A stretch of 24,366 nt of DNA. It comes from RSA11 sp965652565. Its GTDB lineage: Bacteria > Actinomycetota > Thermoleophilia > Solirubrobacterales > 70-9. The notes beneath the pieces are model-generated. The model saw only the letters and a list, made by a program, of their open reading frames with translations, was not told the DNA's origin and did no database searches. This document shows, in pieces, positions 15,079 to 22,782 of the stretch. The stretch is taken from NCBI GenBank assembly GCA_965652565.1, contig CBFGWL010000042.1:1-24366 (forward strand), written 5' to 3'. The translations under genes and the position numbers were made by a program. Each line of letters opens with the position of its first letter. Position 1 is the stretch's first letter.

Positions 15079-15621
15079 ATGTCCTCCACAAGCACCGCCA
15101 CCCAACGCCAGCGCTTCGACGCATCTCAGGGGCCTCGTCTCATCGGCCCGCAGGACGGGAAGTTCTGGGACCTCGGCTCGCTCGGCGTCCGATTCATGGC
15201 CTGGACGGCCGAGACCGGTGGCGGGTTCTCACTCGTCGAGCACCCGATGCCGCCGCGCGGGCTCGTGGCGCCCCTGCACCGCCACGCGAACGAGGACGAG
15301 TACAGCTTCGTGCTCGAGGGGCGCATGGGCGCGCTGCTCGGTGACGAGGTCGTCTACGCCGAGGCGGGCGACTTCGTCTTCAAGCCGCGCAACCAGTGGC
15401 ACACGTTCTGGAACCCGGACGACGAGCCGGCGCGGATCCTGGAGATCATCTCCCCCGGCGGCTTCGAGGGGTTCTTCGACGAGCTCGGCGAGCTCCAGCA
15501 GCGCCCGGACTTCTCGCCGGAGATGATGGGCCCGCTCGGCGCCAGCTACGGCCTGGAGTTCGATCCGGAGAGCGTGCCGCGCCTCTGCGCCGAGCACGGA
15601 CTTCGGTTCCCGCTGGCCTGA
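15079..15621 (+). CDS. cupin-domain protein
   Basis: Single-domain cupin of 180 aa. Motif 1 is LHRHANEDEYSFVLEG (His67, His69, Glu74) and motif 2 is WHTFWN around His108, so the usual metal-binding set of histidines and one glutamate is present. Such proteins include quercetin-dioxygenase-like enzymes, isomerases and ligand-binding proteins; the function here is not determinable. The ATG at 15079 has AAAGGAG at 5-nt spacing. The gene is controlled by a strong promoter with an embedded TetR-type operator, which suggests inducible response to a small, perhaps aromatic, compound. It converges on the response-regulator gene with a strong hairpin between them. Confidence 0.88.
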   Translation: MSSTSTATQRQRFDASQGPRLIGPQDGKFWDLGSLGVRFMAWTAETGGGFSLVEHPMPPRGLVAPLHRHANEDEYSFVLEGRMGALLGDEVVYAEAGDFVFKPRNQWHTFWNPDDEPARILEIISPGGFEGFFDELGELQQRPDFSPEMMGPLGASYGLEFDPESVPRLCAEHGLRFPLA

Positions 15622-15631
15622 ATGGCGGCCC

Positions 15632-15664
15632 GGAGCGCCGGCTCAATCGACGAGCCGGCGCTCC
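15632..15664. terminator. bidirectional hairpin terminator overlapping the response-regulator stop
   Basis: Perfect 13-bp arms GGAGCGCCGGCTC (15632-15644) and GAGCCGGCGCTCC (15652-15664) around a 7-nt loop. It lies 11 bp after the cupin stop and contains the stop codon and last codons of the convergent response-regulator gene. No T-tract on either side. A perfect 13-bp stem is far beyond chance. Confidence 0.8.
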
Positions 15665-16290
15665 ACCGCCCAACGGCTCAGCTCGTGTCGGTTGGAGAGC
15701 TGAAGCTTGCGCAGCACCGCGGAGACGTGCGCCTCGACCGTCTTCGCCGAGATCCCCAACTCGAGAGCGATCTCCTTGTAGAGGTAGCCGCGAGCGATCA
15801 AGCGCAGGACCTCGCGCTCGCGCAGGGTGAGCTGGTCGAGCTCGGGGTCGGCCTCCGCCTCGGGGATCTGGCCGGCGAACGCGTCCAGGACGAAGCCGGC
15901 GAGCCGAGGTGAGAAGACCGCGTCGCCGTCGCGCACGCGGCGGATGGCGTCGGCCAGCTCTTCGCCCGAGATCGTCTTAGTCACGTAGCCGCGCGCGCCC
16001 GCGCGGATCACCGCGATCACATCCTCCGCGGCGTCGGAGACCGACAGCGCGAGGAAGCGCTGCGCGGGCATCGATTCCGCGACCCGGCGGATCACCTCCA
16101 CCCCGCCCCCGCCGGGCATATGCACGTCGAGCAAGACGACGTCGGGCTTCGCCTCGGCGATCACGCGCACGGCCTCCTCCACGGCGCCGGCCTCGCCGAC
16201 GATGTCGACCAGTCCGTCGAGCTCGGCGCGGACGCCCGCGCGAAAGAGCGCGTGGTCGTCGACGATCACGACGGTCGGGGTATCGCTCAT
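15643..16290 (-). CDS. LuxR/NarL-family response regulator
   Basis: Two-component response regulator of 215 aa. The receiver domain has the acidic pair Asp11/Asp12, phospho-acceptor Asp55 in LLDVHMPG and the conserved Lys in VTKT. After an acidic linker comes a LuxR-type helix-turn-helix (LTLREREVLRLIARG..KEIALELGISAKTVEAHVSAVLRKL). It is the last gene of the envelope-stress operon; its ATG overlaps the kinase stop as ATGA, so kinase and regulator are made in a fixed ratio. The last codons lie inside the terminator hairpin shared with the cupin gene. By analogy with LiaR/VraR it should activate cell-envelope stress genes, possibly including its own operon. Confidence 0.92.
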   Translation of the reverse strand: MSDTPTVVIVDDHALFRAGVRAELDGLVDIVGEAGAVEEAVRVIAEAKPDVVLLDVHMPGGGGVEVIRRVAESMPAQRFLALSVSDAAEDVIAVIRAGARGYVTKTISGEELADAIRRVRDGDAVFSPRLAGFVLDAFAGQIPEAEADPELDQLTLREREVLRLIARGYLYKEIALELGISAKTVEAHVSAVLRKLQLSNRHELSRWAVERRLVD

Positions 16291-17579
16291 CCTGCCACCT
16301 CCATCTCAAGCCGTACCTCGGTGCCCCGCCCGGGCGACGAGCGCACCTCCGCGGAGCCGCCGAAGCGCTCCATCCTGCCGACGATCGACTCGCGCACGCC
16401 GCGACGGCCGGCCGGGATCCTCTCGGGGTCGAACCCGGGGCCGCGGTCGCGCACGAAGACCTCGGCGCGCCCGTCGGCGAGCTCCGCGTACACCGCGATC
16501 TCGCCCGCATCCGGCGCGAACTTGGCGGCGTTGACCATCGCCTCGCGGGCGGCGGCCACCAGCGCCTCGGCGCGTTCGTTCATCGGCAGATCGCCGACCG
16601 CGATGACCTCCACCGGGACGCGGTGCGCTTCCTCGACCTCGACGGCGGCGTCCTCGAGGGCGGACGAGAGGCTCGTGCCGGCCTCGCGCGCGTCGTCGAA
16701 CAGCCAAGAGCGCAACTCGCGTTCCTGCCGCCGGGCGAGCTGCGCCACCTCGCGGGGATCGTCAGCACGCTTCTGAACCAGCGTGAGCGTCTGCAGCACG
16801 GAGTCGTGAATGCGCGCCGCGAGCTCCGCGCGTTCCTGCGAGCGGATGCGGCTGGCGCGCTCCTCGGCGAGGTTGCGGCCCAGGCGCCAGAGGAACGGGG
16901 CCAGGATCAGGGCGAGCGCCACGGACGCGACGACGACGGCGAGCACCACCTCGCTGGCCTCGCCCAGCCAGCCGTTCGCCCAGAGGAACAGAAGGCCGGC
17001 GCCCATCACCATGGCGATGCCGAAGCCGCCGCGATAGAGGTCCGCCACGGCGAGCCGGCGCGACCGCGAGGCCACAACCCCGCCCTGTGGTGCGTTCAGG
17101 GCCTCACCGGTGCGCCGTTCGGCAAGCGCGGTCGAGTCGCCGGCGATCGCGCGCGACTGGCGCCACAGCAGCGCCGCGCCCGACGCGGCGAGGATCGCGG
17201 GCCAGATGATCGCGTCGGACCACCAGATGCCCAGCTCGCGCAAGACGAGCAGGAAGGACAGCGTCAGGAATCCAACGCCCGCGGCCACCCGCCAGTTCGA
17301 CACCGGGATGCTCGCGAGCGAGCGTTCCTTGCGCCGCCCGGGCTTCGGCTCCTCACGCCCCTTCGGCTCGTCGACGGGCATCACGACCCAGGCGAACACG
17401 TAGCCGACGAGCGCCAGGCCGCCCGAGAAGAGCACGGCGAGCACGAAGAGGACCCGCAGGAGGGTCAGGTCCCACCCGAAACGACGAGCGAGCCCGGCGA
17501 TCACGCCGCCGAGCTCGCCCCGCTCGCGATCGCGCGTCAGCGGGCGCGGGGAACTCGCCTGCGTGGGATCAGGGCTCAC
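16287..17579 (-). CDS. PspC-domain sensor histidine kinase
   Basis: Membrane sensor kinase, 430 aa. It starts with a PspC domain (about 14-68, RDRERGELGGVIAGLARRFGWDLTLLRVLFVL), followed by more membrane segments (about 97-113, 122-139, 187-201 and 211-231). Then comes a HisKA_3 dimerisation domain with phospho-acceptor His258 in ARIHDSVLQTL and an HATPase_c domain with N-box Asn350, DRGPGFD (378-384) and GRGTEV. The short or absent extracytoplasmic loops point to an intramembrane-sensing kinase, as in LiaS. GTG 17579 is the start and overlaps the end of the upstream small gene by 11 nt. It pairs with the response regulator immediately downstream. Confidence 0.9.
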   Translation of the reverse strand: MSPDPTQASSPRPLTRDRERGELGGVIAGLARRFGWDLTLLRVLFVLAVLFSGGLALVGYVFAWVVMPVDEPKGREEPKPGRRKERSLASIPVSNWRVAAGVGFLTLSFLLVLRELGIWWSDAIIWPAILAASGAALLWRQSRAIAGDSTALAERRTGEALNAPQGGVVASRSRRLAVADLYRGGFGIAMVMGAGLLFLWANGWLGEASEVVLAVVVASVALALILAPFLWRLGRNLAEERASRIRSQERAELAARIHDSVLQTLTLVQKRADDPREVAQLARRQERELRSWLFDDAREAGTSLSSALEDAAVEVEEAHRVPVEVIAVGDLPMNERAEALVAAAREAMVNAAKFAPDAGEIAVYAELADGRAEVFVRDRGPGFDPERIPAGRRGVRESIVGRMERFGGSAEVRSSPGRGTEVRLEMEVAG

Positions 17580-17793
17580 GCTCAGGCGACTCCCCCTGCT
17601 CGTCCCCTTCGGGGGCCTTGCCTTGGCCGAGGCCGCCGACCAGCAGGATCACCCCGATCATCGCGGCGTTGAGCGCGCCGATGAGGGTCGCGGTGAGCTC
17701 GATGCTCCCCGACTGATCGAGCAACAGCATCGTGCCCACCACGATCACCGCGAGCCCGGCCGCCAGCGACTCCGAGTCGAACCTGCGCCTCAA
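17569..17793 (-). CDS. tiny two-helix membrane protein, LiaI/DUF5668-like
   Basis: 74-residue protein with two membrane segments (about 9-26 and 36-54) and an acidic tail. The pattern of GLAVIVVGTMLLLDQ, then a short loop and a second helix ending ILLVGGL, resembles the LiaI/LiaF-type membrane region (DUF5668), though similarity at this length is only suggestive. It begins with TTG at 17793, overlapping the upstream PspC-protein stop as TTGA; GGGAGGG lies 3 nt before the start, supporting the unusual codon. Its end overlaps the kinase start. Lying inside a coupled operon, it is probably an accessory subunit of the sensor. Confidence 0.7.
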   Translation of the reverse strand: MRRRFDSESLAAGLAVIVVGTMLLLDQSGSIELTATLIGALNAAMIGVILLVGGLGQGKAPEGDEQGESPEREP

Positions 17794-19046
17794 CGGCCCT
17801 CCCGCTCCCTGCGGGAACCGCGCTCGCGATCGGCGCCCTCGCCCCCGCGCTCGCGCTCAGCGCTCGGCTGGTCGTCCGCCTCATCGGCCGTCCCGGCGCA
17901 TGCGTCCTCGAGCGCGCTGCGGGCCACCGACGAGTCCAGGTGGTCGTCCCACGGGCCCGGCTCGTCCACATCGGCGTTGTCGTCGTTCACGAGCCGGAAC
18001 TCGCCGAGGTCGATCTCACCCTCGAGCTCGAGCCGCGGGGTCGTATCCACGCCGTGGTTGAGCTCGTGGCTGGGGTCGAAGCCCGCGGTGTGGTCACCCG
18101 CGGCGTTGATCGCGCCCAGGTTCGCCGAGATGTCGGTCACGACGCACAGATCCTCCGGCACGGCCACGACAGCCTGGCCCACGCCGAGATCGACGTCGAG
18201 CGAGACCACGTCGCCCGGCTGCCAGTCGATGCTGCGCAGATCGACGACGAGGTGCCCGATGCCGAGCTCGTACTTGCGGTCGTCGGGGATCGAGTCGATC
18301 GAGGCGGGCCGATACTGCCGCTCGCCGAAGCCGCCGGCGAAGCTCACGTCGGTGGCCGCAACGAAGCCGAGCGGCAGAGCCAGCGCGAGGGCGGGGGCGA
18401 TCAGCCAGCGGGCGCCGCCGTTGAACGCGGCGATCACCAACATCACGCCGATCCCGATCAGCAGGGACGCGATCACCACGCCGTGGCCCGTTGCGCCGGC
18501 CCAGAACGCGACGGCGACCGCGATCCCCAGCCCGATGAAGGCGGCGAGCCCGAAGAGGATCGCGCCGAGCCAACCGAGCTCGCGGGTGCGGCCGAAACCG
18601 CGCACGACCAGGTAGGCGCCGGCGGCCAGGGCGATGAAGAGCAGCGGGCCGCCGAAGAACCACCCGCCGCGGTCGAAGGGCCACGGGTCGAAATCGATCA
18701 GGCCCCAAGAGAGGATGAACAAGACGATCGCGATGCCGGCGACGGTTCCGAGACCGCGGGAGCGCTGGATCGCCGCCGGCTTGATCTCACCCGGGGTCTC
18801 GCCCTCCTCGGGGACGAACAGCGCGAGGGTGAGGTACGCGACGATGCCCAGGCCCCCGAACATGATCGAGAGCGCGAACAGAATCCGGACGATGTTCGCG
18901 TCGATGTTGAAGTAGTCGCCGATGCCGCCGGCGACGCCGGCGAGCATCCGGTCCCGGCTGCGCAGCAGGCGTTTGGGCCCGTCCCCCTGACCGCCGGGTG
19001 GCGGCTGGGACGGCTGGGTGTCGGGGGTGGGGTTCTGGTCGCTCAT
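17790..19046 (-). CDS. PspC-domain membrane protein with LiaF-like C-terminal domain
   Basis: 418-aa protein. A Pro/Gln-rich N-terminus is followed by a PspC domain (about 25-82, RLLRSRDRMLAGVAGGIGDYFNIDANIVRILFAL), several further membrane helices to about residue 245, and a beta-rich C-terminal half (YELGIGHLVVDLRSIDWQPGDVVSLDVDLGVGQAVVAVP in outline) that matches the LiaF/DUF4097-like 'toastrack' fold. The tail is acidic, then Arg/Glu-rich. In LiaFSR systems LiaF restrains the kinase until the envelope is stressed, and this protein is well placed for that role. ATG 19046 has AGGAGG at 8-nt spacing; an in-frame start at 19139 is rejected. It is the first gene of the four-gene operon. Confidence 0.85.
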   Translation of the reverse strand: MSDQNPTPDTQPSQPPPGGQGDGPKRLLRSRDRMLAGVAGGIGDYFNIDANIVRILFALSIMFGGLGIVAYLTLALFVPEEGETPGEIKPAAIQRSRGLGTVAGIAIVLFILSWGLIDFDPWPFDRGGWFFGGPLLFIALAAGAYLVVRGFGRTRELGWLGAILFGLAAFIGLGIAVAVAFWAGATGHGVVIASLLIGIGVMLVIAAFNGGARWLIAPALALALPLGFVAATDVSFAGGFGERQYRPASIDSIPDDRKYELGIGHLVVDLRSIDWQPGDVVSLDVDLGVGQAVVAVPEDLCVVTDISANLGAINAAGDHTAGFDPSHELNHGVDTTPRLELEGEIDLGEFRLVNDDNADVDEPGPWDDHLDSSVARSALEDACAGTADEADDQPSAERERGGEGADRERGSRREREGR

Positions 19047-19157
19047 CGGGGATTCCTCCTGGCTTCGATTCGATCGATTCCAGGGTCCCGCGGGCGAGCC
19101 GCTCCGTCCATTGGGGATGACCCTAAAGGACCCCCACACGTGCCCGGGGCCACCTCA

Positions 19158-19174
19158 GGCGCGTTGAACGCGCC
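19158..19174 (-). terminator. hairpin after the bifunctional-nuclease gene
   Basis: GGCGCGTT-G-AACGCGCC, a 17-bp palindrome that folds as a 6-bp GC stem with a TTGAA loop. It lies 43 bp beyond the stop of the nuclease-domain gene on the minus strand. There is no T-tract. Confidence 0.5.
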
Positions 19175-19216
19175 CGCTCGTGAGCGAGCCGCGGTGATGT
19201 GCAGGCCGCGGCGCGT

Positions 19217-19708
19217 TCAGTCGCCGCCGGCGGCGAAGTCCTCGGGGGAGACCTGGTCGAGGAAGTCCTTGAACTTCTCGACCACCTCCTCCTGGTCCTC
19301 GACCTCGTGCTCGAACTCGATCGAGGACTCCTCGATGACCTCGTCGGCAGCGTAGATCGGCGCCTGGCAGCGGACCGCGAGCGCGATCGCGTCGGACGGG
19401 CGCGAGTCGATCTCGATCTCCGTGCCGTTCACAGAAAGCGTGATCGATGCGTAGAAGGTGTTGTCGCGCAGCTCGGTCACCGAGACGCGCTCGCACTTGG
19501 CGTCGACCTGCTCGAGCACGTCGTTGAGCAGATCGTGGGTCATCGGCCGCGGCGTCGAGGCGCCCTGCAGCTTCATCAGGATCGCGGCCGCCTCGGGATG
19601 GCCGATCCAGATCGGCAGAAAGCGGTTGCCGTCCGCTGTCTTGAGGAGCACGATCGGCTGCTTGCCGACCATGTCGAAGCTGACTCCGTAGATCTGCATC
19701 TGCTGCAT
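19217..19708 (-). CDS. bifunctional nuclease (BFN/DUF151) domain protein
   Basis: 163-aa protein of the DUF151 family, named after a plant protein with reported DNase and RNase activity; its bacterial role is unclear. The family core is evident: VLLKTADGNRFLPIWIGHPEAAAI (20-43), PRPMTHDLLNDVLEQ (53-67), TFYASITL and SRPSDAIALAVRCQAPIYAADEVIEES. The C-terminus is strongly acidic (EFEHEVEDQEEVVEKFKDFLDQV), a common appendage in actinobacterial members. ATG 19708 has GGGAG about 10 nt upstream; the second in-frame Met (residue 4) is an alternative. A TATACT -10-like hexamer lies about 40 bp upstream. It is a single-gene unit as far as the spacing shows. Confidence 0.88.
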   Translation of the reverse strand: MQQMQIYGVSFDMVGKQPIVLLKTADGNRFLPIWIGHPEAAAILMKLQGASTPRPMTHDLLNDVLEQVDAKCERVSVTELRDNTFYASITLSVNGTEIEIDSRPSDAIALAVRCQAPIYAADEVIEESSIEFEHEVEDQEEVVEKFKDFLDQVSPEDFAAGGD

Positions 19709-19746
19709 GGTCAGAGGGCTCCCGCCGTCGCGTTCACGTCCGAGAA

Positions 19747-19752
19747 AGTATA
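19747..19752 (-). promoter_or_regulatory. -10 box candidate for the BFN-domain gene
   Basis: TATACT on the minus strand (19752-19747), 38 bp upstream of the ATG. No recognisable -35 lies 16-18 nt further upstream, so this is supported by the -10 match and its position only. Confidence 0.35.
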
Positions 19753-19860
19753 GGTGCGCACGCCAGTCGGTCCGGTGCGATTCGGCGGCGATCCGACGGG
19801 GTTTTCGCGCTGCGGGCGCGGTTTGCCGGGAGCGCGCGGCGGCTCGGGCCGCGCGTGAAG

Positions 19861-19934
<74 letters not shown>

Positions 19935-19985
19935 TCGGACGCAGCATTGTAGAAACTCCGCGCCGCGTGGTTAGCTTCACCGGCG

Positions 19986-20606
19986 ATGTCGCCGCGGCGC
20001 CCCGATATCCCCCGCCTGGACCGGGCTCAACTCGCCGACGATCCGGTCGAGCAGTTCCGGGATTGGTGGTCGCGCGCGGTCGATGAGGTGCCGCTGGCCG
20101 ACGCGATGACGCTGGCGACGGTGGACGAGCACGGCGCGCCCGACGCGCGCATGGTGCTGCTCAAGGGCTTCGGGCCGGACGGCTTTCGCTTCTTCACCAA
20201 CTACGAGTCCGCGAAGGCAGCCCAGCTGGACGGCGCCGGGCGCGCGGCGCTGGTGCTCTACTGGCGCGAGCTCGACCGGCAGGTCCGGGTGCGCGGCACG
20301 GTGGAACGCCTCAGTGCGGAGGCCTCCGACGAGTACTTCGCAACCCGCCCCCGCGAGTCTCAGCTGGGCGCGTGGGCGTCGCCCCAGAGCCGGCCGATCG
20401 GCGATCGCGTGGCGTTGGAGGCGCGCCTGCGTGAAGCGGCCGAGCGGTTCGCCGACGGCGAGGTGCCTCGGCCGCCGCACTGGGGGGGCTATTTGGTGCG
20501 CCACGAGGTCGTGGAGTTCTGGCAGGGCCAGGTCGGCCGCCTCCACGATCGGTTCCGGTACACCCGCACCGGCGACAGGTGGGCGATCGAGAGACTGGGA
20601 CCGTGA
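19986..20606 (+). CDS. pdxH: pyridoxamine/pyridoxine 5'-phosphate oxidase
   Basis: FMN-dependent oxidase making pyridoxal 5'-phosphate, the last step of de novo B6 synthesis in DXP-pathway organisms and of salvage in others; 206 aa, normal length. Family segments: ARMVLLKGF (54-62, FMN-contacting Arg and Lys), FFTNYESAKA (69-78), YWRELDRQVRVRG (92-104), SRPIG (135-139), PPHWGGYLV (163-171) and EFWQGQVGRLHDR (177-189) with the substrate-binding Arg185-x-His187. ATG 19986 is the only sensible start; TTGTAG and TTAGCT about 18 nt apart upstream could be its promoter, with a very short leader. The VOC gene overlaps its stop by 4 nt. Confidence 0.93.
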   Translation: MSPRRPDIPRLDRAQLADDPVEQFRDWWSRAVDEVPLADAMTLATVDEHGAPDARMVLLKGFGPDGFRFFTNYESAKAAQLDGAGRAALVLYWRELDRQVRVRGTVERLSAEASDEYFATRPRESQLGAWASPQSRPIGDRVALEARLREAAERFADGEVPRPPHWGGYLVRHEVVEFWQGQVGRLHDRFRYTRTGDRWAIERLGP

Positions 20607-21007
20607 GCGATCTGCGCATCGACCGCGTCCTGGAGACAGTCGTCTATTGCGACGCGGCCCAGCGCGAGGCGACCGAGGCCTTCTACGCGGACACACTCCG
20701 CCTGCGCCGCGCGGCGAGCTGGGACACCGGCTGCGCGTTCCGGCTGGGGCCCGGGGTGCTGCTTCTTTTCGAGCGCGAGGCGCTCGCCGACAGCGACTCG
20801 CCCGTCTCCGCGCACGGCACGCAGGGCGCCGGGCACGTCTGCTTCACGGCCGCCGGCGACTACGAGGCGGCCCGCGCGGCGCTCGCTGACGCCGGCGTGG
20901 AGATCGAGCACGACCACGAGTGGCCCGGCGGGAAGCGTTCGTTCTACTTCCGCGACCCGGCGGGGAACATGCTCGAGCTGGCCGAGGGCGATATCTGGCC
21001 GCAGTGA
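20603..21007 (+). CDS. VOC-superfamily (glyoxalase-like) protein
   Basis: Vicinal-oxygen-chelate fold protein, 134 aa, with two beta-alpha-beta-beta-beta halves. The second half has GHVCFTA with His78 and ends DPAGNMLELAEGD with Glu125, both normal metal-ligand positions. In the first half the usual N-terminal His is replaced (VLETVVYCDA, Glu11 at or near that position), so the metal site may be atypical or absent. The protein could be a lyase, dioxygenase or resistance-type binder; no substrate can be named. The GTG at 20603 overlaps the pdxH stop as GTGA, so it is coupled to pdxH. An in-frame GTG at 20579 inside pdxH is less likely. Confidence 0.85.
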   Translation: MSDLRIDRVLETVVYCDAAQREATEAFYADTLRLRRAASWDTGCAFRLGPGVLLLFEREALADSDSPVSAHGTQGAGHVCFTAAGDYEAARAALADAGVEIEHDHEWPGGKRSFYFRDPAGNMLELAEGDIWPQ

Positions 21008-21009
21008 GC

Positions 21010-21025
21010 CGCGGCGCTAGCCGCG
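21010..21025. terminator. bidirectional hairpin at the VOC/parB junction
   Basis: CGCGGC (21010-21015) and GCCGCG (21020-21025) with a GCTA loop that includes most of the parB stop codon, 3 nt after the VOC stop. Same arrangement as the hairpin between the cupin and response-regulator genes. Confidence 0.5.
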
Positions 21026-21868
21026 CTGGCGGGCGAACTCGAGCAGCTCGTCGAGATCGTCGAAGTGCAGCTCGGCGCGCCAACCCGAGCGCGTGTGCTT
21101 GACGCGCACCGCGGTACCCAGCGCCGCCTCCAGGGTGTCGGTCGCGCGCTCGATCGCCTCCTGCTCGTCGGCGTCGGGCACGGCCCGCAGGCGCGGGCGC
21201 TTGCCCTCCCCCGCCGCGCGGGCGCGCTCCTCGGTCTCACGCACCGACCAGCCCTGGCGGGCGGCCTCGCGCGCCAACCGCCGGCGTTCCTCCACGCCCT
21301 TGGCGATCAGGATCGCGCGGCCATGGCCCTCGCTGAGCTCGCCCTCGGCGAGTAGCTCGAGCGCCTCGTCAGGCAGGTCGAGGATGCGGATCAGGTTGGA
21401 GAGCGACGCGCGACTGCGGCCGAGGCGGCGGCCGAGCTCCTCCTTGGTGACCCCGAGGTCCTCGATCAGCATGGCGCAGGCGCGGGCCTCGTCGACCGGG
21501 TTGAGCTGCTCGCGGGCGACATTCTCGATCAGGGCGGTCTGCAGACGCTGTGCCTCCGCCTCGTCGCGGATGATCACCGGCACGGTCTCGAGGCCTGCCT
21601 CCTGGGCCGCGCGCCAGCGGCGCTCGCCCGCGATCAACTCGTAGCGCCCGTCGCTCAGCGGGCGGACGATGAGCGGCTGGATCACGCCGGCCTCGCGCAG
21701 CGACTCCGCGAGCGACGAGATGGATTCTGGGTCGAAGCGTCGCCGCGGCTGTTTCGGGTTCGGCACGACCACCGACACCGGCACCTGGCGCAGCTCCTGC
21801 TCGGCGGCCTCCTCCTGCGTGGGCAGGATCGCCGCGAGCCCCCTCCCCATGCCGCGGCGCGAGCTCAC
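21017..21868 (-). CDS. parB: chromosome-partitioning protein ParB
   Basis: CTP-dependent DNA clamp that loads at parS and organises the origin region, 283 aa. The N-terminal RGMGRGLAAIL is a typical ParA-interacting tail. The CTP-binding/ParB domain has GERRWRA (81-87, box I/arginine patch) and TALIENVAREQLNPVDEA (111-128, box II). The parS-reading helix-turn-helix lies at about 142-165 (TKEELGRRLGRSRASLSNLIRIL), and the C-terminus is a short dimerisation domain. The GTG at 21868 overlaps the parA stop as GTGA. An in-frame ATG six codons in is possible but would trim the ParA-binding tail. A candidate parS lies 2.2 kb upstream, beyond jag. Confidence 0.95.
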   Translation of the reverse strand: MSSRRGMGRGLAAILPTQEEAAEQELRQVPVSVVVPNPKQPRRRFDPESISSLAESLREAGVIQPLIVRPLSDGRYELIAGERRWRAAQEAGLETVPVIIRDEAEAQRLQTALIENVAREQLNPVDEARACAMLIEDLGVTKEELGRRLGRSRASLSNLIRILDLPDEALELLAEGELSEGHGRAILIAKGVEERRRLAREAARQGWSVRETEERARAAGEGKRPRLRAVPDADEQEAIERATDTLEAALGTAVRVKHTRSGWRAELHFDDLDELLEFARQRG

Positions 21869-22698
21869 GCCTCGACCTCCATCACCGGGCCCGGCGCAGC
21901 GCCCTCGCCGCGCAGGCGCTGGACGCGCACGCGCTCGTCGCGCTCGCGGGCGGCGAGCTCGCGCGCAAGCTCGCGGTAGGCGTCGGCGCCGCGCGAGCCC
22001 GGCGCGTGCTCGGTGACGGGCACCCCGTAGCTCGGGGCCTCGGCGACGCGGACGCTGCGTGGGATCACGGTATCGAACACCAGTTCGGGGAAGTGCTGGC
22101 GCAGCTCCGCCTCGACATCCTGCGCCAGACGCGTGCGCTCGTCGTGCATGGTGATCACAAGACCGGTCAGAACGAGCGCGGGATTGAGGTCGCGGCGCAC
22201 CAGCTCGAGTGTTTCCATGAACTGCACGAGCCCCTCGAGCGCGAGGTACTCGGCCTGGACCGGGACCAGCACGCGGTCGGCGGCGGCGAGCGCGTTCACG
22301 GTGACGGGACCGAGCGAGGGCGGGCAGTCGAGCAGAGTGAGCGCGAACCGCTCGCGCACCGGCCCGAGGCCGTCGCGCAGCCGGTACTCCATGCGCTCGA
22401 GCTGCGGGAGCTCGACGGAGGCGCCGGCGAGATCGCTGCTGGCGGGGACCACCCAGAGGTTGTCGGGGCCGGCCGGACGGGCGGCTTCGGCGACGGAGCT
22501 GTCACCCACCAGGCACTCGTAAGACGATGGCTTCGAGTCGCGGTCGAAGCCGAGGGCGACGGTCGCGTTCGCCTGCTGGTCGAGGTCGACGATCAGGACC
22601 TGGTTGCCCTGCGCGGCGACGCACGAGGCGACGTTGACCGCGGTGGTGGTCTTCCCCACCCCGCCCTTCTGATTGGCGATCGCGTAGACGGCGCCCAT
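21865..22698 (-). CDS. parA: chromosome-partitioning ATPase ParA
   Basis: Walker-type ATPase that segregates origins with ParB (Soj-like), 277 aa. The deviant Walker A is KGGVGKTT (11-18, with the signature Lys11), followed by VDLDQQAN (38-45), the Walker B region TLLDCPPSLG and a switch-like LVPVQAEYLALEGL. The acidic/basic C-terminal tail extends slightly beyond the usual domain. ATG 22698 is chosen because the beta strand and Walker A follow at once; an in-frame start 12 codons upstream overlaps the promoter. There is no Shine-Dalgarno sequence, but TAGATT lies 8 nt before the ATG. It lies between rsmG (84-bp gap) and parB, the standard order. Confidence 0.95.
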   Translation of the reverse strand: MGAVYAIANQKGGVGKTTTAVNVASCVAAQGNQVLIVDLDQQANATVALGFDRDSKPSSYECLVGDSSVAEAARPAGPDNLWVVPASSDLAGASVELPQLERMEYRLRDGLGPVRERFALTLLDCPPSLGPVTVNALAAADRVLVPVQAEYLALEGLVQFMETLELVRRDLNPALVLTGLVITMHDERTRLAQDVEAELRQHFPELVFDTVIPRSVRVAEAPSYGVPVTEHAPGSRGADAYRELARELAARERDERVRVQRLRGEGAAPGPVMEVEA

Positions 22699-22706
22699 GC
22701 GCGCGT

Positions 22707-22712
22707 CGAATC
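22707..22712 (-). promoter_or_regulatory. -10 box of parA, probably leaderless
   Basis: TAGATT on the minus strand (22712-22707), followed by 8 nt and then the parA ATG. Transcription would begin at or next to the start codon, matching the lack of a ribosome-binding site. No good -35 is seen. It suggests parAB can be transcribed apart from jag-rsmG. Confidence 0.4.
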
Positions 22713-22782
22713 TAGCGGTCGGCCTGGCTGGCACGGCCGGGCGCGCTCACCCGGGGTACTCCTGATTCCCGCTAAATGCGGC

